The notes under the pieces were generated by a model. It did no database searches. It was not told the origin of the DNA and worked only from the letters and a program-made list of their open reading frames with translations. The position numbers and the translations under genes are program-made. Shown here in pieces: positions 1 through 7,431 of a stretch of DNA of 64,000 bases; within the stretch, counting starts at the first letter, position 1, and each line of letters starts with the position of its first letter. The stretch comes from an uncultured Clostridia bacterium (GTDB lineage Bacteria; Bacillota; Clostridia; Christensenellales; UBA1242). The stretch is from NCBI GenBank assembly GCA_934757845.1, contig CAKVLQ010000001.1, positions 62,001-126,000 on the forward strand, read 5' to 3'.

Positions 1-50
1 TCGCTGACAAAATTATTGGCGAAAGAGCAAAACGAAACACAGAAGAATAG
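1..50 (+). CDS. fusA: C-terminal end of a probable elongation factor G (partial)
   Basis: The window opens inside a reading frame (codons start at base 3) that ends at a TAG at 48-50. Its last residues are ADKIIGERAKRNTEE. This resembles the charged C-terminal tail of EF-G, and fusA normally lies directly upstream of tuf in the str operon. A hairpin and a separate tuf promoter follow, so tuf can be transcribed on its own. Only 15 residues are visible and the identification rests mostly on gene order, so another upstream gene is possible. Confidence 0.5.
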   Translation, partial: ADKIIGERAKRNTEE

Positions 51-52
51 TA

Positions 53-92
53 TTTTTATAGGGTTTTGAACAAAAATCCTATAAAAAATATT
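53..92 (+). terminator. Rho-independent terminator after the first gene
   Basis: A 10-bp AT-rich stem (53-62 with 78-87) has a 15-nt loop and is followed by a T-rich run. It lies directly after the TAG stop. The stem has few G:C pairs, so termination may be partial. Confidence 0.6.
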
Positions 93-111
93 TTTAATTT
101 AATATTTTTGT

Positions 112-140
112 TTGCTTTATTTTGATTTATATGTTAAAAT
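112..140 (+). promoter_or_regulatory. Housekeeping promoter of tuf
   Basis: TTGCTT (112-117) and TAAAAT (135-140) are 17 bp apart. A leader of about 50 nt follows, with a GGAGG-type ribosome binding site just before tuf. Confidence 0.7.
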
Positions 141-196
141 AAAAGCAAGTGAAATAAAAAAATCAATTTCATAAAAATTAGGAGGAATTTTTAAAA

Positions 197-1405
197 ATGG
201 CAAAAGCTAAATTTGAAAGAACAAAACCACATTGCAACATTGGAACAATTGGTCACGTAGACCATGGTAAAACAACTCTAACTGCTGCAATTTGTATGAC
301 TTTATCAAAAATTGGCCATGCACAAGGTATGGAATATGCTGATATTGATAAAGCCCCAGAAGAAAAAGCAAGAGGAATTACAATCAACACTGCACACGTT
401 GAATATGAAACAGATAAAAGACACTATGCACACGTTGACTGTCCAGGACACGCAGACTATGTAAAAAACATGATTACTGGTGCTGCTCAAATGGACGGAG
501 CAATCTTGGTTGTTTCTGCTGCTGATGGTCCAATGCCACAAACAAGAGAACACATTTTGCTTGCTCGTCAAGTTGGTGTTCCATACATTGTTGTTTTCAT
601 GAACAAATGTGATATGGTTGACGACCCAGAACTACTAGATTTAGTAGAAATGGAAATTAGAGAATTATTAAACAAATATGACTTCCCAGGAGACACAACT
701 CCAATTATTCGTGGTTCAGCTGCAAAAGCTTTGGAAGCGGTAAACAGTGGTGCAGATGTTAGAACTGCTCCAGAATGCAAATGCATTTTTGAATTGATGG
801 ATACTATCGATAGTTATATCCCAGATCCAAAACGTGATGTTGATCAACCATTCCTAATGCCAGTTGAAGACGTATTTACAATCACTGGTCGTGGAACAGT
901 TGCAACAGGCCGTGTAGAACGTGGTGTTGTTAAAGTTGGTGACACAGTTGAAATCGTTGGTATGGGCGCTAAAAAACAAACAGTTGTTACTGGTGTTGAA
1001 ATGTTCAGAAAACTTCTTGACCAAGCAGAAGCTGGTGATAACATTGGTGCTTTGCTTCGTGGTATTGAAAGAAAAGATATCGAAAGAGGACAAGTTCTTG
1101 CAAAACCAGGCACAATTCACCCACACACAGAATTTACTGCTCAAGTATACGTTTTGAAAAAAGAAGAAGGTGGTCGACATACTCCATTCTTTAATGGTTA
1201 CAGACCTCAATTCTATTTCCGAACAACTGACGTTACAGGAACAATCGAACTTCCACAAGGCGTTGAAATGGTTATGCCAGGGGATAACATCTCTATGGAT
1301 ATCAAACTAATCACTGATATCGCTATTGAAGAAGGTTTAAGATTTGCTATCCGTGAAGGTGGCAGAACTGTTGGTTCAGGCGTTGTTACAAAAATTATTA
1401 AATAG
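197..1405 (+). CDS. tuf: Translation elongation factor Tu
   Basis: EF-Tu is the GTPase that carries aminoacyl-tRNA to the ribosomal A site in the cytoplasm. The 402-residue protein has the family's full length. Visible motifs are the P-loop GHVDHGKT (residues 19-26), the switch II DCPGH near residue 81 and the guanine-specificity motif NKCD near 136, followed by the two beta-barrel domains. The start is set by AGGAGG seven to ten bases upstream. It has its own promoter and a strong terminator, so it is probably transcribed alone even though it follows a probable fusA. The coding sequence is richer in G and C than its surroundings, as expected for a highly expressed gene. Identification is secure. 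Confidence 0.99.
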   Translation: MAKAKFERTKPHCNIGTIGHVDHGKTTLTAAICMTLSKIGHAQGMEYADIDKAPEEKARGITINTAHVEYETDKRHYAHVDCPGHADYVKNMITGAAQMDGAILVVSAADGPMPQTREHILLARQVGVPYIVVFMNKCDMVDDPELLDLVEMEIRELLNKYDFPGDTTPIIRGSAAKALEAVNSGADVRTAPECKCIFELMDTIDSYIPDPKRDVDQPFLMPVEDVFTITGRGTVATGRVERGVVKVGDTVEIVGMGAKKQTVVTGVEMFRKLLDQAEAGDNIGALLRGIERKDIERGQVLAKPGTIHPHTEFTAQVYVLKKEEGGRHTPFFNGYRPQFYFRTTDVTGTIELPQGVEMVMPGDNISMDIKLITDIAIEEGLRFAIREGGRTVGSGVVTKIIK

Positions 1406-1425
1406 TTTTTGAAATCTTGTTATTA

Positions 1426-1456
1426 AATAAGCACACTTTTTGTGTGCTTATTTTTT
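1426..1456 (+). terminator. Terminator of tuf
   Basis: A perfect 11-bp stem (1426-1436 with 1442-1452) with a five-T loop runs into a T tract, 20 bases after the tuf stop. Confidence 0.92.
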
Positions 1457-1560
1457 ATGTTTAAAAGATAAATTGCAATATAATTTAAGCAAATTTTAAT
1501 GGCTTAATTAATTGTAAAATTAAAATTTTTGTGTTATACTAATTTTGTAAGGAAAAAATT

Positions 1561-2520
1561 ATGGAATTAATGCTTGCTGATTTAGAAAAAGAAAATGGTC
1601 GTTATCTTCGAAAAGACATTGATGGCGGAATATTAACCGAAAAATATGAAATAGACCGCTATAAACTTGAACAATATGCTAGTGTTGTTGACAATTTGAT
1701 GCTTGGGAACTATAACGAGTTTGGTGATTATGTTGTTGAAACTGATTTACTTGACGAACTTTTAAAGTGTAAAAAAGTTATCACGGATAATTATGAAAAT
1801 ATTTTGTTTGTTGAAAGTGTAAATAGTGTTAATGCGTTTGGTAAATTAAATTTTGCTATTAAAGTTGTTGATTGTGAACAAGCAGGTTATAAAACTGCTG
1901 TTCTTGAACTTTTAGAGCCAATTTATAAGTGCAAAGGCTATATTGAAAACACACAAGCAACAATTATTAAAAAAATCAATTTGCCTTTTAATGATGCTTT
2001 TAAAAGTGAAGTTTATAAAGAATTTAATATTATAAGCATTGAAGGACTGGGGGCTGAAAAAGAACTTGAAAACAAAGACGAATTTCAAAAGTTGATTGAC
2101 CGAAAAATCAAACTTTTGTATGTAAAAAAACACATTGAAGCTCAAGATGATTTTATGATGTGTTATAAAAAGAATGTTGACGAGTTGAAGAAAACGGACG
2201 AAGGCAAAAAAGTTCTTGAAAACTATAAAAAAGAAGAAAAAATAGCAGAAAATTATTTAAAACTTGACAAAAATGACTACAAATCTAAAAACGAATTGTT
2301 AATCAAAAACATTGAAAGTGTTTTCAAAACAATTCCTATGCCAATAATAAACAACCTTGTTGAACTTCACAAAAAAACCGTTAATAAAATTCAAAAAGTT
2401 ATGGTAAATGTAAAAAAGCAACAAGAAGAAAAAGCAAAACCAAAGAAAATTGTTATAGTAAAAAACACAGCCAAAGAAAAAGATAGATTAAGAAGCCTTG
2501 ACGATGTGCTTGGAAGATAA
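1561..2520 (+). CDS. Hypothetical cytoplasmic protein, Lys/Glu-rich
   Basis: I do not recognise this 319-residue protein. It has no signal peptide or membrane segment. The N-terminal 170 residues look like a mixed alpha/beta fold with three cysteines. From about residue 180 it is strongly charged and probably helical, ending in a basic Lys/Glu tail (residues 275-319). A TATACT box and an AAGGA ribosome binding site precede the ATG. It stands alone between the tuf terminator and a small membrane gene and shows no tie to either. It is probably a real gene because the frame is long and codon use matches its neighbours. The function is unknown. Confidence 0.75.
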   Translation: MELMLADLEKENGRYLRKDIDGGILTEKYEIDRYKLEQYASVVDNLMLGNYNEFGDYVVETDLLDELLKCKKVITDNYENILFVESVNSVNAFGKLNFAIKVVDCEQAGYKTAVLELLEPIYKCKGYIENTQATIIKKINLPFNDAFKSEVYKEFNIISIEGLGAEKELENKDEFQKLIDRKIKLLYVKKHIEAQDDFMMCYKKNVDELKKTDEGKKVLENYKKEEKIAENYLKLDKNDYKSKNELLIKNIESVFKTIPMPIINNLVELHKKTVNKIQKVMVNVKKQQEEKAKPKKIVIVKNTAKEKDRLRSLDDVLGR

Positions 2521-2628
2521 GAAAAATAAAAAGATATATTATTATTTTATAAAAACCTAATATTTTTACAAAAACTCATAATATTTTAAATAATATTTAA
2601 TTTTTTACAAAAATATCAACTATATGTT

Positions 2629-2756
2629 TAATATACGAAAATTTCTAAATTAGAATAATAAAAATGTAAATATTGAATAGGTGGGCAATAAGAAAATATA
2701 ATTTAACCTATATTTTATTCTGAGACTTGCATTTTTCTATTAAGTATGTTAAACAT
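2629..2756. repeat. Imperfect inverted repeat upstream of a small membrane gene
   Basis: The arms near 2629-2638 and 2747-2756 are complementary (ATATGTTTAA with TTAAACATAT). Weaker nested complementarity lies inside, for example an AATAGGT element near 2676 and an ACCTATATT element near 2707. The whole could fold into one long stem ending 20 nt before a GAGGAGGA ribosome binding site. It may be a structured leader or a decayed mobile repeat. I could not match it to a known riboswitch. Confidence 0.35.
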
Positions 2757-2782
2757 ATTTACGAAAAATTAGAGGAGGAAAT

Positions 2783-3104
2783 ATGAAAAGAACTTTAAAA
2801 ATTATCGGCAGTTTTTTAGGAATAATAGGTTCAATGATGCTTATTTATAATTCATTAACAGGCATTATAAACTCCGCAAATCATAGCACTTGGGATATTT
2901 TTGACACAATTTTATTACCTTTTTCTGCAAAATAAATTTAAGACAAATAAAAATGTCATTAATATATTAACTATTATATTGTCGTTTGTTATTGGACTTT
3001 TGTTTATTTGGTTTGCAATAGTAAAATCAGATAATAACTTATTTTATAGTATAACCGGTATTATAAATACTCTAACGGCTATTTTGCTTTTATATAAATA
3101 TTAA
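2783..3104 (+). pseudogene. Small membrane protein, probably frameshifted
   Basis: The ATG at 2783 has an excellent GAGGAGGA ribosome binding site but stops after 50 residues at 2935. That part carries one hydrophobic segment. A second frame overlaps it (2901-3104), lacks a start signal of its own and encodes two more hydrophobic segments. Removing one T from the T5 run near 2920-2924 joins them into one protein of about 106 residues with about three membrane helices. This could be a mutation, a sequencing slip or a homopolymer error. I do not recognise the family. A palindromic terminator follows. Confidence 0.5.
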
Positions 3105-3131
3105 AAAAAGGAACTTGCAAGTTCTTTTTTT
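3103..3131 (+). terminator. Terminator after the small membrane gene
   Basis: The palindrome GAACTTGCAAGTTC is flanked by A7 before and a long T run after, overlapping the stop codon region. The A and T flanks let it work in both directions. Confidence 0.6.
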
Positions 3132-3242
3132 TTGCAAGTTTCAATTTTTTTAGACTTTAATGTTATTCTTTTTGTTTAATCAAAAGTTAACTCTAAATGT
3201 AATTTTGAGTTATAATTTTATGGGTAAAAATTTGGGTAATAT

Positions 3243-3291
3243 TAAAAAATAATCGCCCACGATAATGAAACTGCTTCCATTATTGTGAGCG
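3243..3291 (-). terminator. Terminator that follows the integrase now and would follow tRNA-Asn in the empty site
   Basis: Read on the minus strand, a 13-bp stem (3254-3266 with 3279-3291, two G:U pairs) is followed by a T-rich run. It overlaps the integrase stop codon. It lies outside the 11-bp core at 3300-3310, so it belongs to the host chromosome. Precise excision would place it directly downstream of tRNA-Asn. Confidence 0.7.
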
Positions 3292-4806
3292 TATGTCATT
3301 TTGGCTCCCCGTGTTATTAAATATTTGAACATGGCTATCTTGCTCTTTTAAATCATTTAAAACATCGTCAAATGTTATATTTTTATTATCAAATAAATTG
3401 TAGTAAATTAATATTTTGTCATCAAAAACATAAACACAATTAACAAAATTGAATATTATTTCACGTTGAAAATTTATGTCGTTAACATTTCCATTTAAAA
3501 ATTTATGCAATAAATTTTTAACATCGTTCTTTGATTTCGTCAACTCTTGCGTGAATTTTAGTTTTTCGATTTCGTTTTGTAAATCTTTTTTGTGAATTGT
3601 AAGACTTTCAGCCCTTTCGTTTAATCTTTTTTGTAAATCTTCGTTTGTCGCCAAAACAAAACTATTAAAACATTTATCAATTTCATTTTCAATTTCAACA
3701 ATTTGCTTTTGCAATTTATCAATTTTTATTTTTACATCGCTTTTATTCCAAACATCTAAAAATGCGGTTGATATTTTCTCAATGTTCTCATCGGTCAAAA
3801 TATAATTTAATGTTTGACCTACAACATATTTTTCTAAAAAATCTTTTTTTTCATTATTCTTTTTGCAAGAATGTTTTTTCCAACGATTAGAACAAGTATA
3901 GTAATAATGCTTTGTTCCATCTCTACTAGTTCCGCTCACTCCAACTAACGAAGCCCCACAATGTCCGCAAAATGCTTTGCCTGTCAATAAAAATTCGGCT
4001 TTTGCTTTTTGTTTCGCTCCCAATCGTTTATGAAATTTTAAAATTTCTTGCACTCTGTCAAAAGTTTTTCTGTCTATAATTTGTGGGTAATAATCATTTT
4101 TTTGAATTGTTCCGTTGTCGTAAACGCCTACATATTTGATATTTGACAAATTGTTTTGAAAATTACTTATAGTTAATAATTTCCCCTTTCGAGTTCTGAA
4201 ACCTTTCTCGTTTAATTCTTTTATAATTTGCTTTTTAGGTTTGCCTTTTGCATACTCTTCAAATAAATATTTAATGGCTGGTGCGGTTTGTTCGTCAACC
4301 ATTATTTTTTTATCAACCACTTTATAACCATAAAGCATGTGTCCGCCAATTGTATTGCCTTTTAAAATGCTTTCTTTCATTCCGCGTTTAACTTTTTGTG
4401 ATAATTCCGCCGAATAATATTCTGCATAACCTTCAAGCATGGCTTCCATAATAATTCCTTCGGGCTTTTCGCTTATGTATTCCGTTGCTGAAATAGTTTT
4501 AATTCCGCGTTTTTTCAATAATTCTTTATAAATAATGCTATCATATCGATTTCGAGCAAATCTATCAAATTTATAAACCAAAACACAATCAAATTTTTGA
4601 TTTTTGCTATCACTAATTAATTTTTGAAAATTTTCTCGATTGTCATATTTGCCCGACAATTCTTTGTCGATGTAATAGTCAATTATTTTTAAATCATTAT
4701 TTTTAGCATATTCTTCACAAATTCGAAGTTGTCCCTCAATGCTTTGCTCCGTTTGTTTATGGCTTGAATATCTTGCATAAATAACAGTTTTAATCATTGT
4801 TTTCAT
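3280..4806 (-). CDS. Large serine recombinase (integrase)
   Basis: This 508-residue site-specific recombinase probably integrates and excises the element. The N-terminal resolvase domain has YARYSSHKQ (residues 10-18, catalytic Ser14) and the conserved arginine motif DRFARNR near residue 80. A recombinase DNA-binding domain follows (about 155-265). Then comes a zinc ribbon (C280, C283, C305, C314) and a coiled coil (about 375-440), which is the usual order for large serine integrases. It overlaps the repressor gene by 17 bp and shares its promoter, so it is probably repressor-controlled. An in-frame ATG at codon 4 is an alternative start. The last 10 or so codons cross the attachment core, so the integrated gene takes its end from the host chromosome. 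Confidence 0.97.
   Translation of the reverse strand: MKTMIKTVIYARYSSHKQTEQSIEGQLRICEEYAKNNDLKIIDYYIDKELSGKYDNRENFQKLISDSKNQKFDCVLVYKFDRFARNRYDSIIYKELLKKRGIKTISATEYISEKPEGIIMEAMLEGYAEYYSAELSQKVKRGMKESILKGNTIGGHMLYGYKVVDKKIMVDEQTAPAIKYLFEEYAKGKPKKQIIKELNEKGFRTRKGKLLTISNFQNNLSNIKYVGVYDNGTIQKNDYYPQIIDRKTFDRVQEILKFHKRLGAKQKAKAEFLLTGKAFCGHCGASLVGVSGTSRDGTKHYYYTCSNRWKKHSCKKNNEKKDFLEKYVVGQTLNYILTDENIEKISTAFLDVWNKSDVKIKIDKLQKQIVEIENEIDKCFNSFVLATNEDLQKRLNERAESLTIHKKDLQNEIEKLKFTQELTKSKNDVKNLLHKFLNGNVNDINFQREIIFNFVNCVYVFDDKILIYYNLFDNKNITFDDVLNDLKEQDSHVQIFNNTGSQNDIRSQ
3300..3310. repeat. Left attachment core of the integrative element
   Basis: TTTGGCTCCCC here is identical to 8603-8613, which covers the 3' end of tRNA-Asn. 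This copy lies inside the last codons of the integrase. Integrase at one end, tRNA at the other and the identical G/C-rich 11-mer at both make it the likely crossover core. Confidence 0.7.
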
Positions 4807-5137
4807 CCTTTATTTTTTGATTTTCGTCGCCTATTAGTCCCAAAATATAATATTTCAAACTTTCACACTGTATATTGTTTAAATTTTTTATTAAATCACA
4901 ACATTCCTGTTGTTCTTTGCTTAAACTTTTAAAATTTTCTTCATATCCAAGCAAAAATGACGGTGTAACATTAAAATATTTTGCCAATTTAACAATTGAA
5001 CTACGTTTCATGTTTTCAACCATACCGCTTTCATATTTCCTTATGGCTGATTTTTGCACACCTATAATTTTGCCTAATTCTTCTTGAGTTAACCCCCGTT
5101 GTGTTCTTAAATTTTTTATTATTTCGCTCATTTCCAT
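4790..5137 (-). CDS. XRE/CI-like transcriptional repressor
   Basis: This 115-residue DNA-binding protein has a classic phage-type helix-turn-helix at residues 17-38 (TQEELGKIIGVQKSAIRKYE). The C-terminal half is short and acidic and probably serves dimerisation. No LexA-like protease domain is present, so release from repression would need another signal. It is the first gene of the leftward operon and overlaps the integrase. Three related operator-like sites lie in and beside the divergent control region. By analogy with temperate phages it should repress both its own promoter and the rightward one; that role is inferred. Confidence 0.9.
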   Translation of the reverse strand: MEMSEIIKNLRTQRGLTQEELGKIIGVQKSAIRKYESGMVENMKRSSIVKLAKYFNVTPSFLLGYEENFKSLSKEQQECCDLIKNLNNIQCESLKYYILGLIGDENQKIKDENND

Positions 5138-5163
5138 ATTTTATCATTTCCTTTATTTTTTAA

Positions 5164-5192
5164 ATTATATATCAAAATGTCTTAAAAATCAA
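5164..5192 (-). promoter_or_regulatory. Leftward promoter of repressor and integrase
   Basis: On the minus strand TTGATT (5187-5192) and TATAAT (5164-5169) are separated by 17 bp. A degenerate operator occupies the spacer, which suits autoregulation. Confidence 0.75.
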
Positions 5193-5193
5193 C
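5177..5193. promoter_or_regulatory. Degenerate operator, left copy
   Basis: ATGTCTT-AAA-AATCAAC keeps the left half of the palindrome found intact at 5253-5269 and 5503-5519; the right half is degenerate. It overlaps the spacer and -35 of the repressor promoter. Confidence 0.5.
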
Positions 5194-5219
5194 TTTTTTT
5201 TATATTTCTTAAAATTTGA

Positions 5220-5247
5220 TTGACAAAGCATAAAAATTTATGATAAA
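5220..5247 (+). promoter_or_regulatory. Rightward early promoter of the element
   Basis: A perfect TTGACA (5220-5225) precedes a weaker -10 (GATAAA, 5242-5247) with a 16-bp spacer. The palindromic operator at 5253-5269 covers the expected start of transcription. Confidence 0.6.
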
Positions 5248-5252
5248 GTAAA

Positions 5253-5269
5253 GTGTCTTAAAAAGACAC
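5253..5269. promoter_or_regulatory. Palindromic operator 1
   Basis: GTGTCTT-AAA-AAGACAC is a perfect 7-3-7 palindrome just downstream of the rightward -10. It is the probable binding site of the repressor and/or the Cro-like protein. Confidence 0.8.
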
Positions 5270-5295
5270 AAACTAAAAAAGGGGGAGTAAATTAC

Positions 5296-5499
5296 ATGAA
5301 TAAACGTCTTTTTGAAAGCAAGATGAAACTATTTGGCGATACAAATAAAACTCTTGCTAATTACTTAGGATTGTCTATTGCTTCGGTTTCCGCAAAGAAA
5401 AATGAAAACGGAACAGAGTTTACTAAAAGTGAAATTGATAAAATCAAGCAACGTTATAAATTAACCGCTGATGAAATTAATGAAATTTTTTTTGCTTAA
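5296..5499 (+). CDS. Cro-like helix-turn-helix regulator
   Basis: This 67-residue protein begins the rightward operon, 11 nt after a GGGGGAG ribosome binding site. An N-terminal segment (residues 17-34) resembles a Cro/XRE helix-turn-helix. The C-terminal half (KSEIDKIKQRYKLTADEINE) matches the pattern of small phage regulators that bind the same operators as the repressor. Its place opposite the CI-like gene, between two identical operators, supports an antirepressor role. The fold is inferred from short motifs. Confidence 0.8.
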   Translation: MNKRLFESKMKLFGDTNKTLANYLGLSIASVSAKKNENGTEFTKSEIDKIKQRYKLTADEINEIFFA

Positions 5500-5502
5500 A
5501 AA

Positions 5503-5519
5503 GTGTCTTATGAAGACAC
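5503..5519. promoter_or_regulatory. Palindromic operator 2, inside the operon
   Basis: GTGTCTT-ATG-AAGACAC starts four bases after the Cro-like stop codon and repeats both seven-base arms of operator 1. A site inside a transcription unit could act as a roadblock or control an internal promoter. Confidence 0.8.
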
Positions 5520-5531
5520 GAAAGGAACAAA

Positions 5532-5717
5532 ATGCAAATCGGAACCATAGCATACAAAGACAAAGAAAAAATTTTAAAAACTATGCCAATTTTGGCAAAA
5601 GGAGAAGCAATGGAAGTAACAAACCAAATAGCAAAATTTTTTTGCGAAAAATTAAAAGAGTTTGACAAAGCCCCAACAAAAGAACCTACAAACCAAGAAA
5701 AGGGACAAAAGGAGTAA
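5532..5717 (+). CDS. Small hypothetical protein of the element (61 aa)
   Basis: A 61-residue, mildly charged protein with no recognised domain. The start follows AAAGGA by six bases. It lies 32 nt after the Cro-like gene, immediately downstream of operator 2, and is followed at 5 nt by the next gene, so it belongs to the rightward operon. Residues 18-45 are probably helical and the tail is rich in Lys, Pro and Thr. Function unknown. Confidence 0.6.
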   Translation: MQIGTIAYKDKEKILKTMPILAKGEAMEVTNQIAKFFCEKLKEFDKAPTKEPTNQEKGQKE

Positions 5718-5722
5718 AAACA

Positions 5723-5929
5723 ATGTCAGAAGAGAAACAAGTCTATGACAAATTGCGGGTTGATGTTATATCTCTTCGAAAGCCTTACGAAGATATTAAA
5801 GGGTTAATAAACGACCTTGAAGAGATAGCAAACGACCAATTTTTGAACCTGGACGAAATTAAAACAATTGAAATACATTACAACAAAGAAACATTAAATA
5901 AATTTATAAAAGATTTAAAAGGGATATAA
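5723..5929 (+). CDS. Small acidic hypothetical protein of the element (68 aa)
   Basis: A 68-residue acidic protein, mostly helical by composition (Glu, Asp, Leu, Ile). An AAAGGAG ribosome binding site precedes the ATG. It is the third gene of the rightward operon. I do not recognise it. Small acidic proteins in this position of phage-like elements are often modulators of host or phage proteins, but nothing here proves that. Confidence 0.65.
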   Translation: MSEEKQVYDKLRVDVISLRKPYEDIKGLINDLEEIANDQFLNLDEIKTIEIHYNKETLNKFIKDLKGI

Positions 5930-5953
5930 AAACCCTACACAAAAGGAGTTAAC

Positions 5954-6139
5954 ATGACTACTATCGAAATTATAAAAAATATCAGATTAACAAACAAAAC
6001 AAGTCTAGAAAAAATAAAAACCATATTTGAAATAATCGGCGGACTATGTTCATATAATTGCGGTGCACTTGCTTATGAAGCAGTAAAAAAAGAAGAGTTA
6101 AAAAGTAAATTTAAAGTTATAGGTGGTCAAAATGAATAA
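5954..6139 (+). CDS. Small hypothetical protein of the element (61 aa)
   Basis: A 61-residue protein starting seven bases after AAAGGAG. The central segment (residues 24-44) is moderately hydrophobic with two cysteines. It overlaps the next small gene by eight bases, suggesting translational coupling in the rightward operon. No family recognised. Confidence 0.65.
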   Translation: MTTIEIIKNIRLTNKTSLEKIKTIFEIIGGLCSYNCGALAYEAVKKEELKSKFKVIGGQNE

Positions 6140-6296
6140 AGAAGAATTAAATAAAATCATTGAAGAAACTAGTTTTAAAATATCCCAACTTGCGGGGAAT
6201 TTAATTTATTACATAGAAAAATATCAAAAACAATTTGAAAACAATCAAATTATAACAATCAATATAGAAAACAAAGGAGCAAAAAAACAATGTTAA
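6132..6296 (+). CDS. Small hypothetical protein of the element (54 aa)
   Basis: An ATG at 6132 overlaps the end of the preceding gene and opens a 54-residue frame ending at TAA 6294-6296. The product is helical and rich in Glu, Asn and Lys. A weak GGTGG sits just upstream, so coupling to the upstream gene may drive translation. Support is tight packing and codon use only. Confidence 0.55.
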   Translation: MNKEELNKIIEETSFKISQLAGNLIYYIEKYQKQFENNQIITINIENKGAKKQC

Positions 6297-6388
6297 TAAT
6301 TAAAATAAGCGGAAAAGCAACAGAAGTTGCACAGATATTAAAAAAACTAGCATTAAGAAAATTAACCTTGAAAGATTTAATCTCTTAG
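6290..6388 (+). CDS. Very small basic hypothetical protein (32 aa)
   Basis: An ATG at 6290, after AAAGGAG with a nine-base gap, opens a 32-residue frame to TAG 6386-6388. The product is basic and amphipathic. It overlaps the preceding gene by seven bases and ends nine bases before the next start. A good ribosome binding site and tight spacing are the only evidence. Confidence 0.45.
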   Translation: MLIIKISGKATEVAQILKKLALRKLTLKDLIS

Positions 6389-6397
6389 GGGTGTAAC

Positions 6398-7102
6398 ATG
6401 GAACAAGAAGAATATAAAACTTTATGTTGGAAATGTGAAAATGCTTGCAACATACATAAATGCAAATGGGTCAAATTTTGTTATGTTTTTGGCAATTTAA
6501 ATTTTTTTAACAATCTAACCAAAGACGAAATTTTGAAACATATGCCAGACGGAACAGAACTAGACGAAAAGGAAAACATAATCAGTTGCCCAAATTTTGT
6601 CCATGATAAATTGTTATACGGCACAGAGGAACGGGCAAAAAGCCATAATTTATCAGTTAGAAAATACAACACACGAAGAAGCAAAATCAAAAAAATAATT
6701 GTTGATATGTTTGAAATTAATGCCATTGATTTTGACAAATATTTTGACCAAAACATACTTGAATATTATTTTAATATAATTTTTTCAAAGCATAATGAAA
6801 TATTTAAAAGCATTGTAACTGATTATTTGAATGGTGAAATGCACTTAACAACCAAATACAATAAAGGCAGATTTGAAATCAAGAGAATCATATTTGATTT
6901 TTTAAACGAATTAAAAGAGTTGATTTTAAATGATTATGATAATCACGAACTCGAAGACCATGACAAATTGATTGAAGATTGGCACAAACGAAATCGTATT
7001 AAATTAAAAGAAAATAAAAATAATTGCTTGCATATTTTCGATTTAAGAAATAAAAACATTGATATTTTAAAGCAAAGAAAGAACACAAACAAAAGCAATT
7101 AA
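6398..7102 (+). CDS. Hypothetical protein with N-terminal Cys cluster
   Basis: A 234-residue protein starting after an AGGGGTG ribosome binding site. Residues 10-28 hold a cysteine-rich cluster (CWKCENAC followed by KCKWVKFC), a probable zinc-binding knuckle. Similar CW-type Cys clusters occur in small proteins of Bacillota phages. A Cys at about residue 64 and several histidines may add ligands. The remainder is helical and Lys/Glu/Asn-rich, with a possible DNA-binding basic stretch near residues 83-100. It is the largest gene of the rightward set and precedes a palindrome-rich gap. I cannot assign a function; a replication or regulatory role is possible. Confidence 0.8.
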   Translation: MEQEEYKTLCWKCENACNIHKCKWVKFCYVFGNLNFFNNLTKDEILKHMPDGTELDEKENIISCPNFVHDKLLYGTEERAKSHNLSVRKYNTRRSKIKKIIVDMFEINAIDFDKYFDQNILEYYFNIIFSKHNEIFKSIVTDYLNGEMHLTTKYNKGRFEIKRIIFDFLNELKELILNDYDNHELEDHDKLIEDWHKRNRIKLKENKNNCLHIFDLRNKNIDILKQRKNTNKSN

Positions 7103-7431
7103 TCTTTTTAGCAAGAGAAAACAAGCAAAATTTTTAAAAATATCACTTTCGGCACAAATAATTTAAAAAAGGGTTTTTTAAATTATGACGAAATGATATT
7201 AAAAATTTTGCAGTTTACATTACTAAAAATATTCTATTGAATAATAAATATAAAGAAAAATCCCGACCGCATACAAAAAATAAAATAATTTTCAAAATAT
7301 TTATTATTCAAAAACGAAATCATTTTTGACTTGTCAAAAATAGAGCAAAATTTGCTTACAAATTTTGCGAATTTTGTTGCGGATTAGCAACACGATTTTA
7401 AACCAAAAATTAAACAAAAAAGGGGGATAAA
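7103..7431. other. Gene-free region with nested palindromes in the element
   Basis: No gene seen. A long imperfect palindrome spans about 7131-7212, centred on a 13-bp perfect stem (ATAATTTAAAAAA / TTTTTTAAATTAT) with a three-base loop. A second perfect 15-bp inverted repeat pairs 7237-7251 with 7297-7311. Smaller stems follow near 7340-7395 (GCAAAATTT / AAATTTTGC and TGTTGC / GCAACA). Such density suggests a replication origin, a termination/antitermination region or a structured RNA. Confidence 0.55.
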
